DNA of 64,000 nucleotides from Parapristionchus giblindavisi (taxonomy: Eukaryota; Nematoda; Chromadorea; Rhabditida; Diplogasteridae), in the NCBI GenBank assembly GCA_943737045.1, contig CALSFV010000001.1, positions 2,446,001 through 2,510,000 on the forward strand, written 5' to 3'. The position numbers and the translations under genes were made by a program. Shown piece after piece: positions 23,756 to 33,689 of this stretch. The notes beneath the pieces are model-generated. The model did not search any database. It was given only the letters and a program-made list of their open reading frames with translations, and was not told where the DNA came from. Numbering within the stretch: position 1 is the first letter of the stretch; each line of letters opens with the position of its first letter.

Positions 23756-24898
23756 ATGGATTTGGAACATAGAATCAAGGCTTACAGATTCGTCGCCTAT
23801 TCGGCAGTCGCTTTCTCCGTATGTTTAATATACTTATTACCTTTACTACTACCGTACTCTATAATTCCGCTTTTCTATCACATAAAGACTAAGAACATTA
23901 CATTTTACTGAAATCATTACGCTCAGATGCCATCAAATATTGATTAGTCTTCATTCAATTTACCGTATTCTTCTTGTACCGTAAACTTTTAAGGTCGTCG
24001 CAGTCCTTTCCGTCTGCGTCACCCTCCCCATGGTGTACAACTACGTCCACCATGTAAAGAGATCCATGGGAAACGAGATCTCCTTCTGCAAGGTACAGTA
24101 ACCCATCTACATCAATCTACCGTAACCCTGCCATACTTATCGAACTCTTTGTAGGGATCCGCTAAGGACATCTGGTCTGAGGTCCATCACCTCAAGAACC
24201 TTCCCAATGCCAACCGTACTCGTCACGCCCGTCAGGCTTACGGAGAGGAAGCCGTTGTCGGAGGATCACAACAAGCTGGAGGTTGCGACGCTTGCTGCCT
24301 TCCTGGACCTCCCGGAGCTGCCGGTACCCCCGGTAAGCCCGGAAGACCTGGAAAGCCCGGAGCACCCGGACTCCCTGGAAACCCTGGACGTCCTCCTCAG
24401 CAGCCTTGCGAGCCCATCACTCCTCCTCCATGCAAGCCTTGCCCTCAGGGACCTCCCGGCCCTCCTGGACAGCCCGGTCAGCCTGGAGATGCTGGACAGC
24501 CCGGACAACCTGGACGCCCTGGAAACGATGCCGCCCCCGGAGAGCCTGGACCCAAGGGACCCCCTGGACCTCCCGGAAACCCTGGAGCTCCCGGAGCCCC
24601 TGGAGAGCCTGGAATCCCCGCACGTTCCGAGCCCCTCGTCCCCGGAGAGCCTGGACCAGCTGGAGCCCCCGGACCTCAGGGACCTCCTGGTGCCCCTGGA
24701 CAGCCTGGTCTCGACGGACAGCCTGGACAACCCGGACCCAAGGGACCCCCTGGACCCGATGGACAGCCTGGAGCCGACGGAAACCCCGGAGCCCCTGGAC
24801 CCGCTGGACCTCCCGGTGGAGCTGGAGAGCGCGGTATCTGCCCCAAGTATTGCGCTATCGACGGAGGAGTCTTCTTCGAGGACGGAACTCGCCGTTAA
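23756..24898 (+). CDS. Cuticle collagen, copy 2 of 4
   Basis: Exons 23756-23818, 23994-24092 and 24155-24898, offset exactly 2722 bp from copy 1. The 301-residue product is the same as copy 1 as far as I can read it. Introns are near-identical too, with one T/C difference in intron 1 (ATAATTCCG versus ATAATCCCG). The 3' flank to about 26060 repeats that of copy 1. Role and domains are as for copy 1. Because coding sequence, promoter and introns are all shared, short reads could not tell the copies apart. Confidence 0.95.
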
Positions 24899-26421
24899 AC
24901 GATGCCATACCATCAACAATATACCACCAATTCATTCGTTACAAGCCATTCAATACCATTCGAATAAATGCTTGTACAATGATATCTTTACACACTATTC
25001 TCATTTAACAGAATATATTCAGTACATACACTTGATGATATAGTAGGGAAGGGTTGAACAGCATCATAGGTGTCCGTCATAAAAGAGACTATTCTATAGT
25101 CCTGTCATAGGGTAGACAAGAATAGTCTAGCTTGATTTTCTGAAGAACTCTTACTACACCCAGTTGTCTCTCTTTGTCCACATATCTGAAAATGAGTAAC
25201 AGTAGTCAGTGATCGTTTATGTTCTTTCCGATCAATGATGAGAATCACAGGTGGAGAAAATACGGGAAACCCATATTATAGGATGTAAATCAGCGAGTGT
25301 GACTGAGTACACAAGGGAAAACAGCACATTTTCATAAATTTATAACAAAAAGCCATTTTTTGTCTTGCATGACGTCGTGCTAGGGCTCTGAGTAAGCTTC
25401 TGCCTGAGGGTTGCCCACGTATGATGAGAATCACAACGTATCTCGGAAGAACATGATACATACGGAGAAATGCAGAAACAAATATAAGGAATACTGTAGT
25501 TTATATATTTCATTTCACTCTCTTGTACTTTATTTGATCGTAGCCTCGCCAATTCCGTCGTAGTATCAATCCTCTTTCTTGACGAGCTTCCATAGTGTGG
25601 GAATGGGGAAGATACCTAGATTGCCCTAGGCGTCAAAGTAAATCACATTCTTATTACTCTTTCTTATATGTTCCATTCTCTCGATTCTATTATGACTCTA
25701 TGGCAAGGTCGAACCTAATCTACTTTTAAACTCCATTCTCCTTCAGTAGTTGAAAGAGACAATGGTAAAAAAACAATAGATCTTATCAAACATCAGTAAA
25801 ACTCTAATAGATCAAGCACTCTTTTGCTTCATCACATTTTGATCCACTTTTTCAAAGGATAAATCTGTGATCTTATCAACCTAAAGAGGGGATACATTAA
25901 AGTAACGAAACATGTGGTGAAACCATGAAACACTTCGAAAGAATATGCTTGCCAAACACATGAACAATTATTGATCCAACCACAGAGTATAATGATACAT
26001 TTGATGTCATTAAGCCTTGATTAGACAGGTAAAAGAAGAAGGAGGAAAGTATAGTAGAATAAGGAGAAGTAGGACCGGAAAGATTGAAGAGTTAAAGCAT
26101 CTCATGGTCGGAAAAGTAGAAGATCACAGTGGGATACCACAACACTGAGAAACAGTTAGAACGTTCATAAAACCATCACTACTTATATTGTATAAACTGT
26201 TCACAATTACCATCAAGTAACTGACTGGTTCAACAAAAAAATCATATACCCAAATATCAATTGTTTAAAAAAAACAGTTGATCTGTTTCAAAACTCTCGT
26301 TGCTTTTTCTCCATGCAGCCTTCAAAACTCCGACCCATCCTCTTTCTCTACCTCTACCTATCACAATCTCTCACTATTTCGTACACTCTTTCTATTCAAC
26401 TCCTCCCCTTCCTCTTCCTCC

Positions 26422-26429
26422 TATATAAG
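26422..26429 (+). promoter_or_regulatory. TATA box of collagen copy 3
   Basis: TATATAAG, 57 bp before the start codon, in the duplicated promoter. Confidence 0.7.
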
Positions 26430-26478
26430 GACATGGAGCTTGTTCATCAACAGAGTTCTTCTCTCCACTCCAATTCCA

Positions 26479-27621
26479 ATGGATTTGGAACATAGAATCA
26501 AGGCTTACAGATTCGTCGCCTATTCGGCAGTCGCTTTCTCCGTATGTTTAATATACTTATTACCTTTACTACTACCGTACTCTATAATCCCGCTTTTCTA
26601 TCACATAAAGACTAAGAACATTACATTTTACTGAAATCATTACGCTCAGATGCCATCAAATATTGATTAGTCTTCATTCAATTTACCGTATTCTTCTTGT
26701 ACCGTAAACTTTTAAGGTCGTCGCAGTCCTTTCCGTCTGCGTCACCCTCCCCATGGTGTACAACTACGTCCACCATGTAAAGAGATCCATGGGAAACGAG
26801 ATCTCCTTCTGCAAGGTACAGTAACCCATCTACATCAATCTACCGTAACCCTGCCATACTTATCGAACTCTTTGTAGGGATCCGCTAAGGACATCTGGTC
26901 TGAGGTCCATCACCTCAAGAACCTTCCCAATGCCAACCGTACTCGTCACGCCCGTCAGGCTTACGGAGAGGAAGCCGTTGTCGGAGGATCACAACAAGCT
27001 GGAGGTTGCGACGCTTGCTGCCTTCCTGGACCTCCCGGAGCTGCCGGTACCCCCGGTAAGCCCGGAAGACCTGGAAAGCCCGGAGCACCCGGACTCCCTG
27101 GAAACCCTGGACGTCCTCCTCAGCAGCCTTGCGAGCCCATCACTCCTCCTCCATGCAAGCCTTGCCCTCAGGGACCTCCCGGCCCTCCTGGACAGCCCGG
27201 TCAGCCTGGAGATGCTGGACAGCCCGGACAACCTGGACGCCCTGGAAACGATGCCGCTCCCGGAGAGCCTGGACCCAAGGGACCCCCTGGACCTCCCGGA
27301 AACCCTGGAGCTCCTGGAGCCCCTGGAGAGCCTGGAATCCCCGCTCGTTCCGAGCCCCTCGTCCCCGGAGAGCCTGGACCAGCTGGAGCCCCCGGACCTC
27401 AGGGACCTCCTGGTGCGCCTGGACAGCCTGGTCTCGACGGACAGCCTGGACAACCCGGACCCAAGGGACCCCCTGGACCCGATGGACAGCCCGGAGCCGA
27501 CGGAAACCCTGGAGCCCCTGGACCCGCTGGACCTCCCGGTGGAGCTGGAGAGCGCGGTATCTGCCCCAAGTATTGCGCTATCGACGGAGGAGTCTTCTTC
27601 GAGGATGGAACTCGCCGTTAA
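26479..27621 (+). CDS. Cuticle collagen, copy 3 of 4
   Basis: Exons 26479-26541, 26717-26815 and 26878-27621; 301 residues. The first two thirds match copies 1 and 2. From about 27257 onward it carries scattered third-position changes (GCC to GCT, CCC to CCT, GCA to GCT, GCC to GCG, AACCCC to AACCCT, GAC to GAT). All those I checked are silent, so the protein is unchanged. Its 3' flank is different and lacks the 1.1 kb block behind copies 1 and 2. The silent divergence confined to the 3' half looks like a gene-conversion tract boundary. Confidence 0.95.
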
Positions 27622-27965
27622 GCGATGTCACAAGATCGGCATCTTATTATATATTTATTTGTCACAAGTCATTAAATGTCATCCGAATAAATACTTGTAC
27701 AATGATACCTCAGCCAAATATTCACATGACACATAACAATTGAAGTATACTTTACAAGAAGGAAAAGAAAATGGTTTGGCTAATTGACTGTGCTGAATTT
27801 TCACATATATTGAAATCGAATAGCAAAAAATTCCTTACTTTGCTTTTTTTGGAAATTCATCACTTCTCAAAATCAGATTTGAGACTATATTCGACTAAAT
27901 CGTACAGTACGAGTTAAAAAGAAATATCAAACTCCGGTGCACACTACATGGGGAGAAATGAGTAC

Positions 27966-28169
27966 CATAGGTCGAAAAGTATGTTACAAAGTACCTAGCC
28001 TGACCGCATGTTGAGCCAAAATTTCCCAGAAAATCGAAAAACCTGACAGAATTTTGAGCCAAAATTTCGTGTAAATCGAAAAACCTGACCGTATTTTGAG
28101 CCAAATTTGCCAAAAAATCGAAAAACCTGACCACTTTTGAAAACCGATAACCTAGCTATTCGACCTATG
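27966..28169. mobile_element. hAT-like MITE family B, copy 1
   Basis: Starts CATAGGTCGAA and ends TTCGACCTATG, flanked by a perfect 8-bp direct repeat ATGAGTAC (27958-27965 and 28170-28177). Inside are three to four repeats of TTTTGAGCCAAA..AATCGAAAAACCTGAC. Two other copies occur in this window (50593-50751 and about 56909-57020). Non-coding; mobilised by an outside transposase if at all. Confidence 0.85.
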
Positions 28170-28311
28170 ATGAGTACGTCTTGATACGGTTGGACGATTG
28201 ACTGAATGACACATTTCGGTCAGGATTCTCACACGCATAAGCTTCAACAAAATGCAGTCACTTCCAATTCACACAAATATTAAAGTTCAGTGCTCAACCG
28301 GGGACTGCGCA

Positions 28312-28519
28312 CTCTGGTATTTTGCCACTTAAAGTCTACTTAAACTACGTCACAGACTTTAAGTAGACTTTGAGTAAACTTTAAGTGAAAGAACATTTGA
28401 CGAAATGCATTACAGTATACCACACCACTTTAAGTAGACTTACGTCTCACTTTAAGTTTACTTAAAGTCTACTTAAAGTGGGAAAGTTTAAGTAGCCTTT
28501 AAGTGGCAAAATACCAGAG
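28312..28519. mobile_element. Palindromic MITE with 23-bp terminal inverted repeats
   Basis: Begins CTCTGGTATTTTGCCACTTAAAG and ends with its reverse complement. The interior is a chain of CTTTAAGTAGACTT words in both orientations, so most of the 208 bp can fold back on itself. A CA dinucleotide flanks both ends, possibly a short target duplication. Confidence 0.75.
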
Positions 28520-29011
28520 CAGATGAACCTTAGCGTGATAGATTACGGTACCTCTCTTGTTCACGTGGAATTAAGAAGTGATTATAGATCTGATGTAGAA
28601 GATACAATAATGATCCTTTCGTGTACAATATTTCATAGACTCCATCTGCCAGTCATTCAATCTTCTCATTCATATCTTTCTATCTGTACAATAGCATAAC
28701 TCTGGAAACTTTAGTAGATCAACGATCGTTCATCTTCGTTGTCTCTTCATGATCTTATTCATAATCAACATCTCATAGTCATTGTTTTGTAAGACGAACG
28801 GAATCAAAAGCGAAAATAGCCAAAGGCGCTAAAGGGCACCTTATATTTGTTCTCGTTTCTCTATGTTCAATTTACTCCATTCCATTATGATGACTCTATG
28901 GCAAGGTCGAACCAATGGAACTACTATTGGATGTTTAACAAAATGAGTATGACATAATGGACAAAAACCATTGACAATGAAACTATCCCGTATTCAACAG
29001 AAGCAAAAGTT

Positions 29012-29658
29012 TAGTATTATAGAATTACAAAAGTTTTGCACACACCGCGCCAAATGCCGAATATAATAAACTTCTCCACCGTTGAGAAAAACGCACTCCA
29101 AATTTTAGGAAGGTTTTTCTAACGTTTTTTTCAATGCATATAATTTTATTTTTATTGAAAGTCCTGTGAAAGGATGAGGAAACGCCATAAAATTCGATAA
29201 AATAAGAGAAAAAGGTATGTCGCGCGAAGAAGTGGGCGGAGTCTGAGTATTGCGCGGCAAACAGCGGAATTCACGGCGGTTCATTGGAGGAAAACCCCTA
29301 CATTTAACTTTGGCTTGAAGCCTCCCGCACTACGAAAAAACGGCAAAGCTGAATTGCACAGGGCGGGATTCGAACCCACGAGGTTCGGATCGCCATCCAA
29401 AAGTTCTAGTCACTAAGCCATCTCATCATGTTTCGAGACTCGTAAAACTCGATGATAGCTCTAGTCAGAAGTGTTCGTGTGGCGAGCAGCCGCAGCAACG
29501 CGCCCATTAGTATCGTATCTCAACTTCGCGCTGGGAGGACCTAATGCCTAGTGCAATTTCAATACTCAGTTTGCGATTCCTGTGGGAGCTTCTTAATTAC
29601 TATCATTGAACCGCCGTGGAATTTGTATTGTTCGGACAGTTTTAATTCTATAATACTG
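29012..29658. mobile_element. Inverted-repeat element enclosing a tRNA-like sequence
   Basis: Outer ends are inverted: AGTATTATAGAATTA at 29013-29027 and its exact reverse complement at 29643-29657. A second inverted pair lies inside: GGAATTCACGGCGGTTCA at 29266-29283 and the matching GAACCGCCGTGGAATT at about 29608-29623. Between the inner arms sits a tRNA-like sequence on the minus strand. The whole is less AT-rich than its flanks. I found no target duplication. Confidence 0.6.
29355..29430 (-). pseudogene. tRNA-like sequence, probably tRNA-derived repeat
   Basis: On the minus strand there is a good internal A box (TGGCTTAGTGACTAG) and a perfect B box (GGTTCGAATCC). The T stem (GTGGG/CCCGC) and an anticodon stem (TTTGG/CCGAA) can form. 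The acceptor strands (GATGAGA against CCTGTGC) do not pair and the D stem is poor, so it is unlikely to be a working tRNA. It lies in an inverted-repeat element, which favours a tRNA-derived mobile sequence. Confidence 0.5.
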
Positions 29659-30277
29659 AATCACTTCATAATCAGATCATATCAAAATCATTGAACTCTG
29701 ATCCCCTTCGTATATGCACCAAAGAAATCTCGCTTCCTTCCTGTTCAAACTTCGGAATCTATCATATTTATAGTATTCCATACAGATTCCTTGTTTGAAT
29801 AAATGTTATCTCCATTCGAATAAAATGGTGATTATCTAATAGAAGAGAGACACAGACAAAGTGATACAGACATGATTAGACAGGTAAAAGAAGAAGGAGG
29901 AAAGTATAATAGAATAAGGAGAAATAAGACCGGAAAGATTGAAGAGTTAAAGCATCTCATGGTCGGAAAAGTAGAAGATCACAGTGGGATACAACAACAC
30001 TGAGAAACAGTTAGAACGTCCATAAAACCATCACTACTTATATTGTATAAACTGTTCACAATTACCATCAAGTAACTGACTGGTTCAACAAAAAAATCAT
30101 ATACCCAAATATCAATTGTTTAAAAAAAAACAGTTGATCTGTTTCAAAACTCTCGTTGCTTTTTCTCCACGCAGCCTTCAAAACTCCGACCCATCCTCTT
30201 TCTCTACCTCTACCTATCACAATCTCTCACTATTTCGTACACTCTTTCTATTCAACTCCTCCCCTTCCTCTTCCTCC

Positions 30278-30285
30278 TATATAAG
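30278..30285 (+). promoter_or_regulatory. TATA box of collagen copy 4
   Basis: TATATAAG, 57 bp before the start codon. Between it and the ATG this copy reads CTCTATACTCCAATTCC where others read CTCTCCACTCCAATTCC. Confidence 0.7.
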
Positions 30286-30334
30286 GACATGGAGCTTGTT
30301 CATCAACAGAGTTCTTCTCTATACTCCAATTCCA

Positions 30335-31477
30335 ATGGATTTGGAACATAGAATCAAGGCTTACAGATTCGTCGCCTATTCGGCAGTCGCTTTCTCCGTA
30401 TGTTTAATATACTTATTACCTTTACTACTACCGTACTCTATAATCCCGCTTTTCTATCACATAAAGACTAAGAACATTACATTTTACTGAAATCATTACG
30501 CTCAGATGCCATCAAATATTGATTAGTCTTCATTCAATTTACCGTATTCTTCTTGTACCGTAAACTTTTAAGGTCGTCGCAGTCCTTTCCGTCTGCGTCA
30601 CCCTCCCCATGGTGTACAACTACGTCCACCATGTAAAGAGATCCATGGGAAACGAGATCTCCTTCTGCAAGGTACAGTAACCCATCTACATCAATCTACC
30701 GTAACCCTGCCATACTTATCGAACTCTTTGTAGGGATCCGCTAAGGACATCTGGTCTGAGGTCCATCACCTCAAGAACCTTCCCAATGCCAACCGTACTC
30801 GTCACGCCCGTCAGGCTTACGGAGAGGAAGCCGTTGTCGGAGGATCACAACAAGCTGGAGGTTGCGACGCTTGCTGCCTTCCTGGACCTCCCGGAGCTGC
30901 CGGTACCCCCGGTAAGCCCGGAAGACCTGGAAAGCCCGGAGCACCCGGACTCCCTGGAAACCCTGGACGTCCTCCTCAGCAGCCTTGCGAGCCCATCACT
31001 CCTCCTCCATGCAAGCCTTGCCCTCAGGGACCTCCCGGCCCTCCTGGACAGCCCGGTCAGCCTGGAGATGCTGGACAGCCCGGACAACCTGGACGCCCTG
31101 GAAACGATGCCGCCCCCGGAGAGCCTGGACCCAAGGGACCCCCTGGACCTCCCGGAAACCCTGGAGCTCCCGGAGCCCCTGGAGAGCCTGGAATCCCCGC
31201 ACGTTCCGAGCCCCTCGTCCCCGGAGAGCCTGGACCAGCTGGAGCCCCCGGACCTCAGGGACCTCCTGGTGCCCCTGGACAGCCTGGTCTCGACGGACAG
31301 CCTGGACAACCCGGACCCAAGGGACCCCCTGGACCCGATGGACAGCCTGGAGCCGACGGAAACCCCGGAGCCCCTGGACCCGCTGGACCTCCCGGTGGAG
31401 CTGGAGAGCGCGGTATCTGCCCCAAGTATTGCGCTATCGACGGAGGAGTCTTCTTCGAGGACGGAACTCGCCGTTAA
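30335..31477 (+). CDS. Cuticle collagen, copy 4 of 4
   Basis: Exons 30335-30397, 30573-30671 and 30734-31477; 301 residues, the same protein as copies 1-3. The coding sequence follows copies 1 and 2 rather than copy 3 at the diagnostic silent sites (for example GCACGTTCC, not GCTCGTTCC). The 3' flank resembles that of copies 1 and 2 for about 80 bp, with a 20-bp deletion, and then diverges. It therefore derives from the copy 1/2 lineage although it lies beyond copy 3. Confidence 0.95.
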
Positions 31478-33689
31478 ACGATGCCATACCATCAATTCAT
31501 TTGTTACAAGCCATTCACTACATTCGAATAAATGCTTGTACAATGATATCTTTACACACTATTCTCATCTAACACAATAACTCAATTACACTGAATGATA
31601 GTTTTTTTTTCAGCGGAGGAAGGGGAATACAATATAAAAGAGAAGAAAAGATGTGGGAATTACGCCTAAAGGCCATCTAATTCTTGTTCTTCCTTGTTCT
31701 ATGTTCACTTTACTCGTTTCCATTATGACTCCATGGCAAGGTCAAATCTAATCGACTTTTAAGCTCATTCCACAAGGAAAAGAATAAAAGCACAATGAAG
31801 GATGCAATCAGTTGGACTCTCTGACAATTAATCCGAACTGATCTAGTTCCCGATAGAAAAACTTTTGCATGATCTTCTTTATAATTCATTCTCACGTACA
31901 TTTATCTATTTTTGGAGAGAAAAAGAAAATCGTTACAAATATGAAATAAAATCTCATTTAAAAAATCTCAGTGCATTTCACATGCGTTTTTAAAGGTTTA
32001 TCTCTCATCTAATACATAATTGTCATTTGATCTGATCAGATAAAGTTCAAGAATATACAGTCTAATCTATGATGGTTCATGAACATGTGTTACGGTACGG
32101 TACGTATATCGTGATAACTTGGTATGGGTACTTGGTAAGGGATAATTACTGATGGCTGTAACGAAAGAACTACAAGGTTTTGAGTAAGAAAACACTTTCG
32201 ACCTCTCTATTACCCTCATGCACCGTCATAGAACGAAAAGGTATTTGTGTCATTCGAGAATAGTCAAAAGAAGAGTGAAGTATGAGAGAGATGGAGAGAA
32301 AGAAGAAGAGATATTGAACAAAGAGGATGAAGCATAGTTAAAAGTGAAACTTCCTTTCTCTTTCTCTCTCTCTCTACCTCTCGTCTCTCATCGTTTAACT
32401 AACCCTTTTGAGTAGTCAATCTGCCTTTCCTTTCACTATGACGAATTTAAAGATGAAATGCTGAAAACATTCCAAAAAATGTAACTCAATCGATCATTCA
32501 GTGAAACCTTATAGAATTACAACCAAAGTATTCAACCCACCGATACAATTCGGAACATTTCATGTGTGATCTTTGATCTTTCAAATTAAACAATTAAACC
32601 ATTTATCGCACATTGCCAACGGGGAGGGAAAACGAATAACGGAAGTATATTAATTATTTAAATAAGGTCCTTGTTATAAAGAAAGGGTGACCCGAAATGG
32701 TTAACAAGAGATGAAATGAATCTTCTTAATAGAAGAAGATTGTAGTATACAATATAATACATTACTAAGTAAATGATGAAGGATACAAAAGGAATACACT
32801 GGTAATTGAATCTAATACCATCGTATAAATATTATACTTCTATGAATATTTACATAAATATAGGGTAATTTGTTCATTATCTATATTATATATCACCAAC
32901 TCTAGAAAGGGTCACGGAATGTAGATAAATGAAAGAAATGACGATAATAGGAAAGGGTTACGGTAACAATACAGAATGAAAAGAGTACAGTAATCAGCTG
33001 CAATCCATCTTTTGAACCCATATGAGAAGCATAAGTTATCGTTGTAGATTGTCTATGTGCACATGCGAATGAATGTATTTGGAGGTGTGGTGGTGTACTC
33101 GTGAAGGGATACGGTAGTCGTCTATCTGTCCTTTCCGAATTGTCGTCTATGATAGAATTTGTTCGAGACTGTCATTGAGAGAGCACGAGCCATTCTCAGA
33201 GTCGTATCTCATTCGAAGAGGTTGATGAGACTGCAAACGTGGTGTGAGTGCGTGAGAAAGATACAGAAGTAGGAGCTATTTGAGAAAAGACAGACAACAT
33301 ACAGTATCCATACACCACACCAACCATCCCATCCTAATCAGCATTATCAACCAACCAAGCACACATAGATGAGGACGGACATGAATGAATATTATAGCTA
33401 TAGCGAAGATATTATGAATGAAGAGGAACAAAAGATCGAGTAGACAGAATTGGCACGAATATAATAGGAAGTAATGGAGAGAAATAGATAGGAATGGAAT
33501 GGATTAAAGATCAAAGATTAACAATGAAAGGAATAATATTAAAGATTCTAATAAACAACTGTGTTCTATATTCAATTGAAGAAATATGTATGATAGAATA
33601 AACACGAGGATGGAAAGAAACAAGAAGGGGGTTCCCATTGGGGCAAGGATACGGTAGGTTTGGTGTGGTTACAGTAACCTTTGATTATA
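31478..33689. other. Intergenic, no gene seen
   Basis: Just over 2 kb with no recognised exon. It includes short CT runs near 32350-32390 and scattered TACGGTA words. The ORF at 33572-33793 (minus) overlaps the last exchanger exon out of frame. Confidence 0.4.

Larger units (their letters stand above)
20620..27640 (+). repeat. Tandem 2.72-kb collagen duplication units
   Basis: The stretches starting near 20620 and 23340 are almost identical over 2722 bp, including introns, 5' flank and 1.1 kb of 3' flank. A third unit starts near 26063, offset 2723 bp, and stays near-identical until just past the stop codon at 27621, where homology ends. Differences are few: a 4-bp indel (CTACTATTG versus CTACTTATATTG), homopolymer length changes and scattered substitutions. 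A fourth partial unit lies at about 29874-31560. High intron identity implies recent duplication or ongoing conversion. Confidence 0.9.
27622..30334. other. Interval between collagen copies 3 and 4, rich in elements
   Basis: No gene. It holds, in order, a hAT-type MITE (27966-28169), a palindromic element (28312-28519), and a larger inverted-repeat element enclosing a tRNA-like sequence (29012-29658). Homology to the other collagen promoters resumes at about 29874. The insertions separate copy 4 from the tandem array. Confidence 0.6.

Noticed and set aside
29355..29430. Functional tRNA gene
   Set aside because: A and B boxes are good but acceptor and D stems do not pair; recorded instead as a tRNA-like pseudogene.
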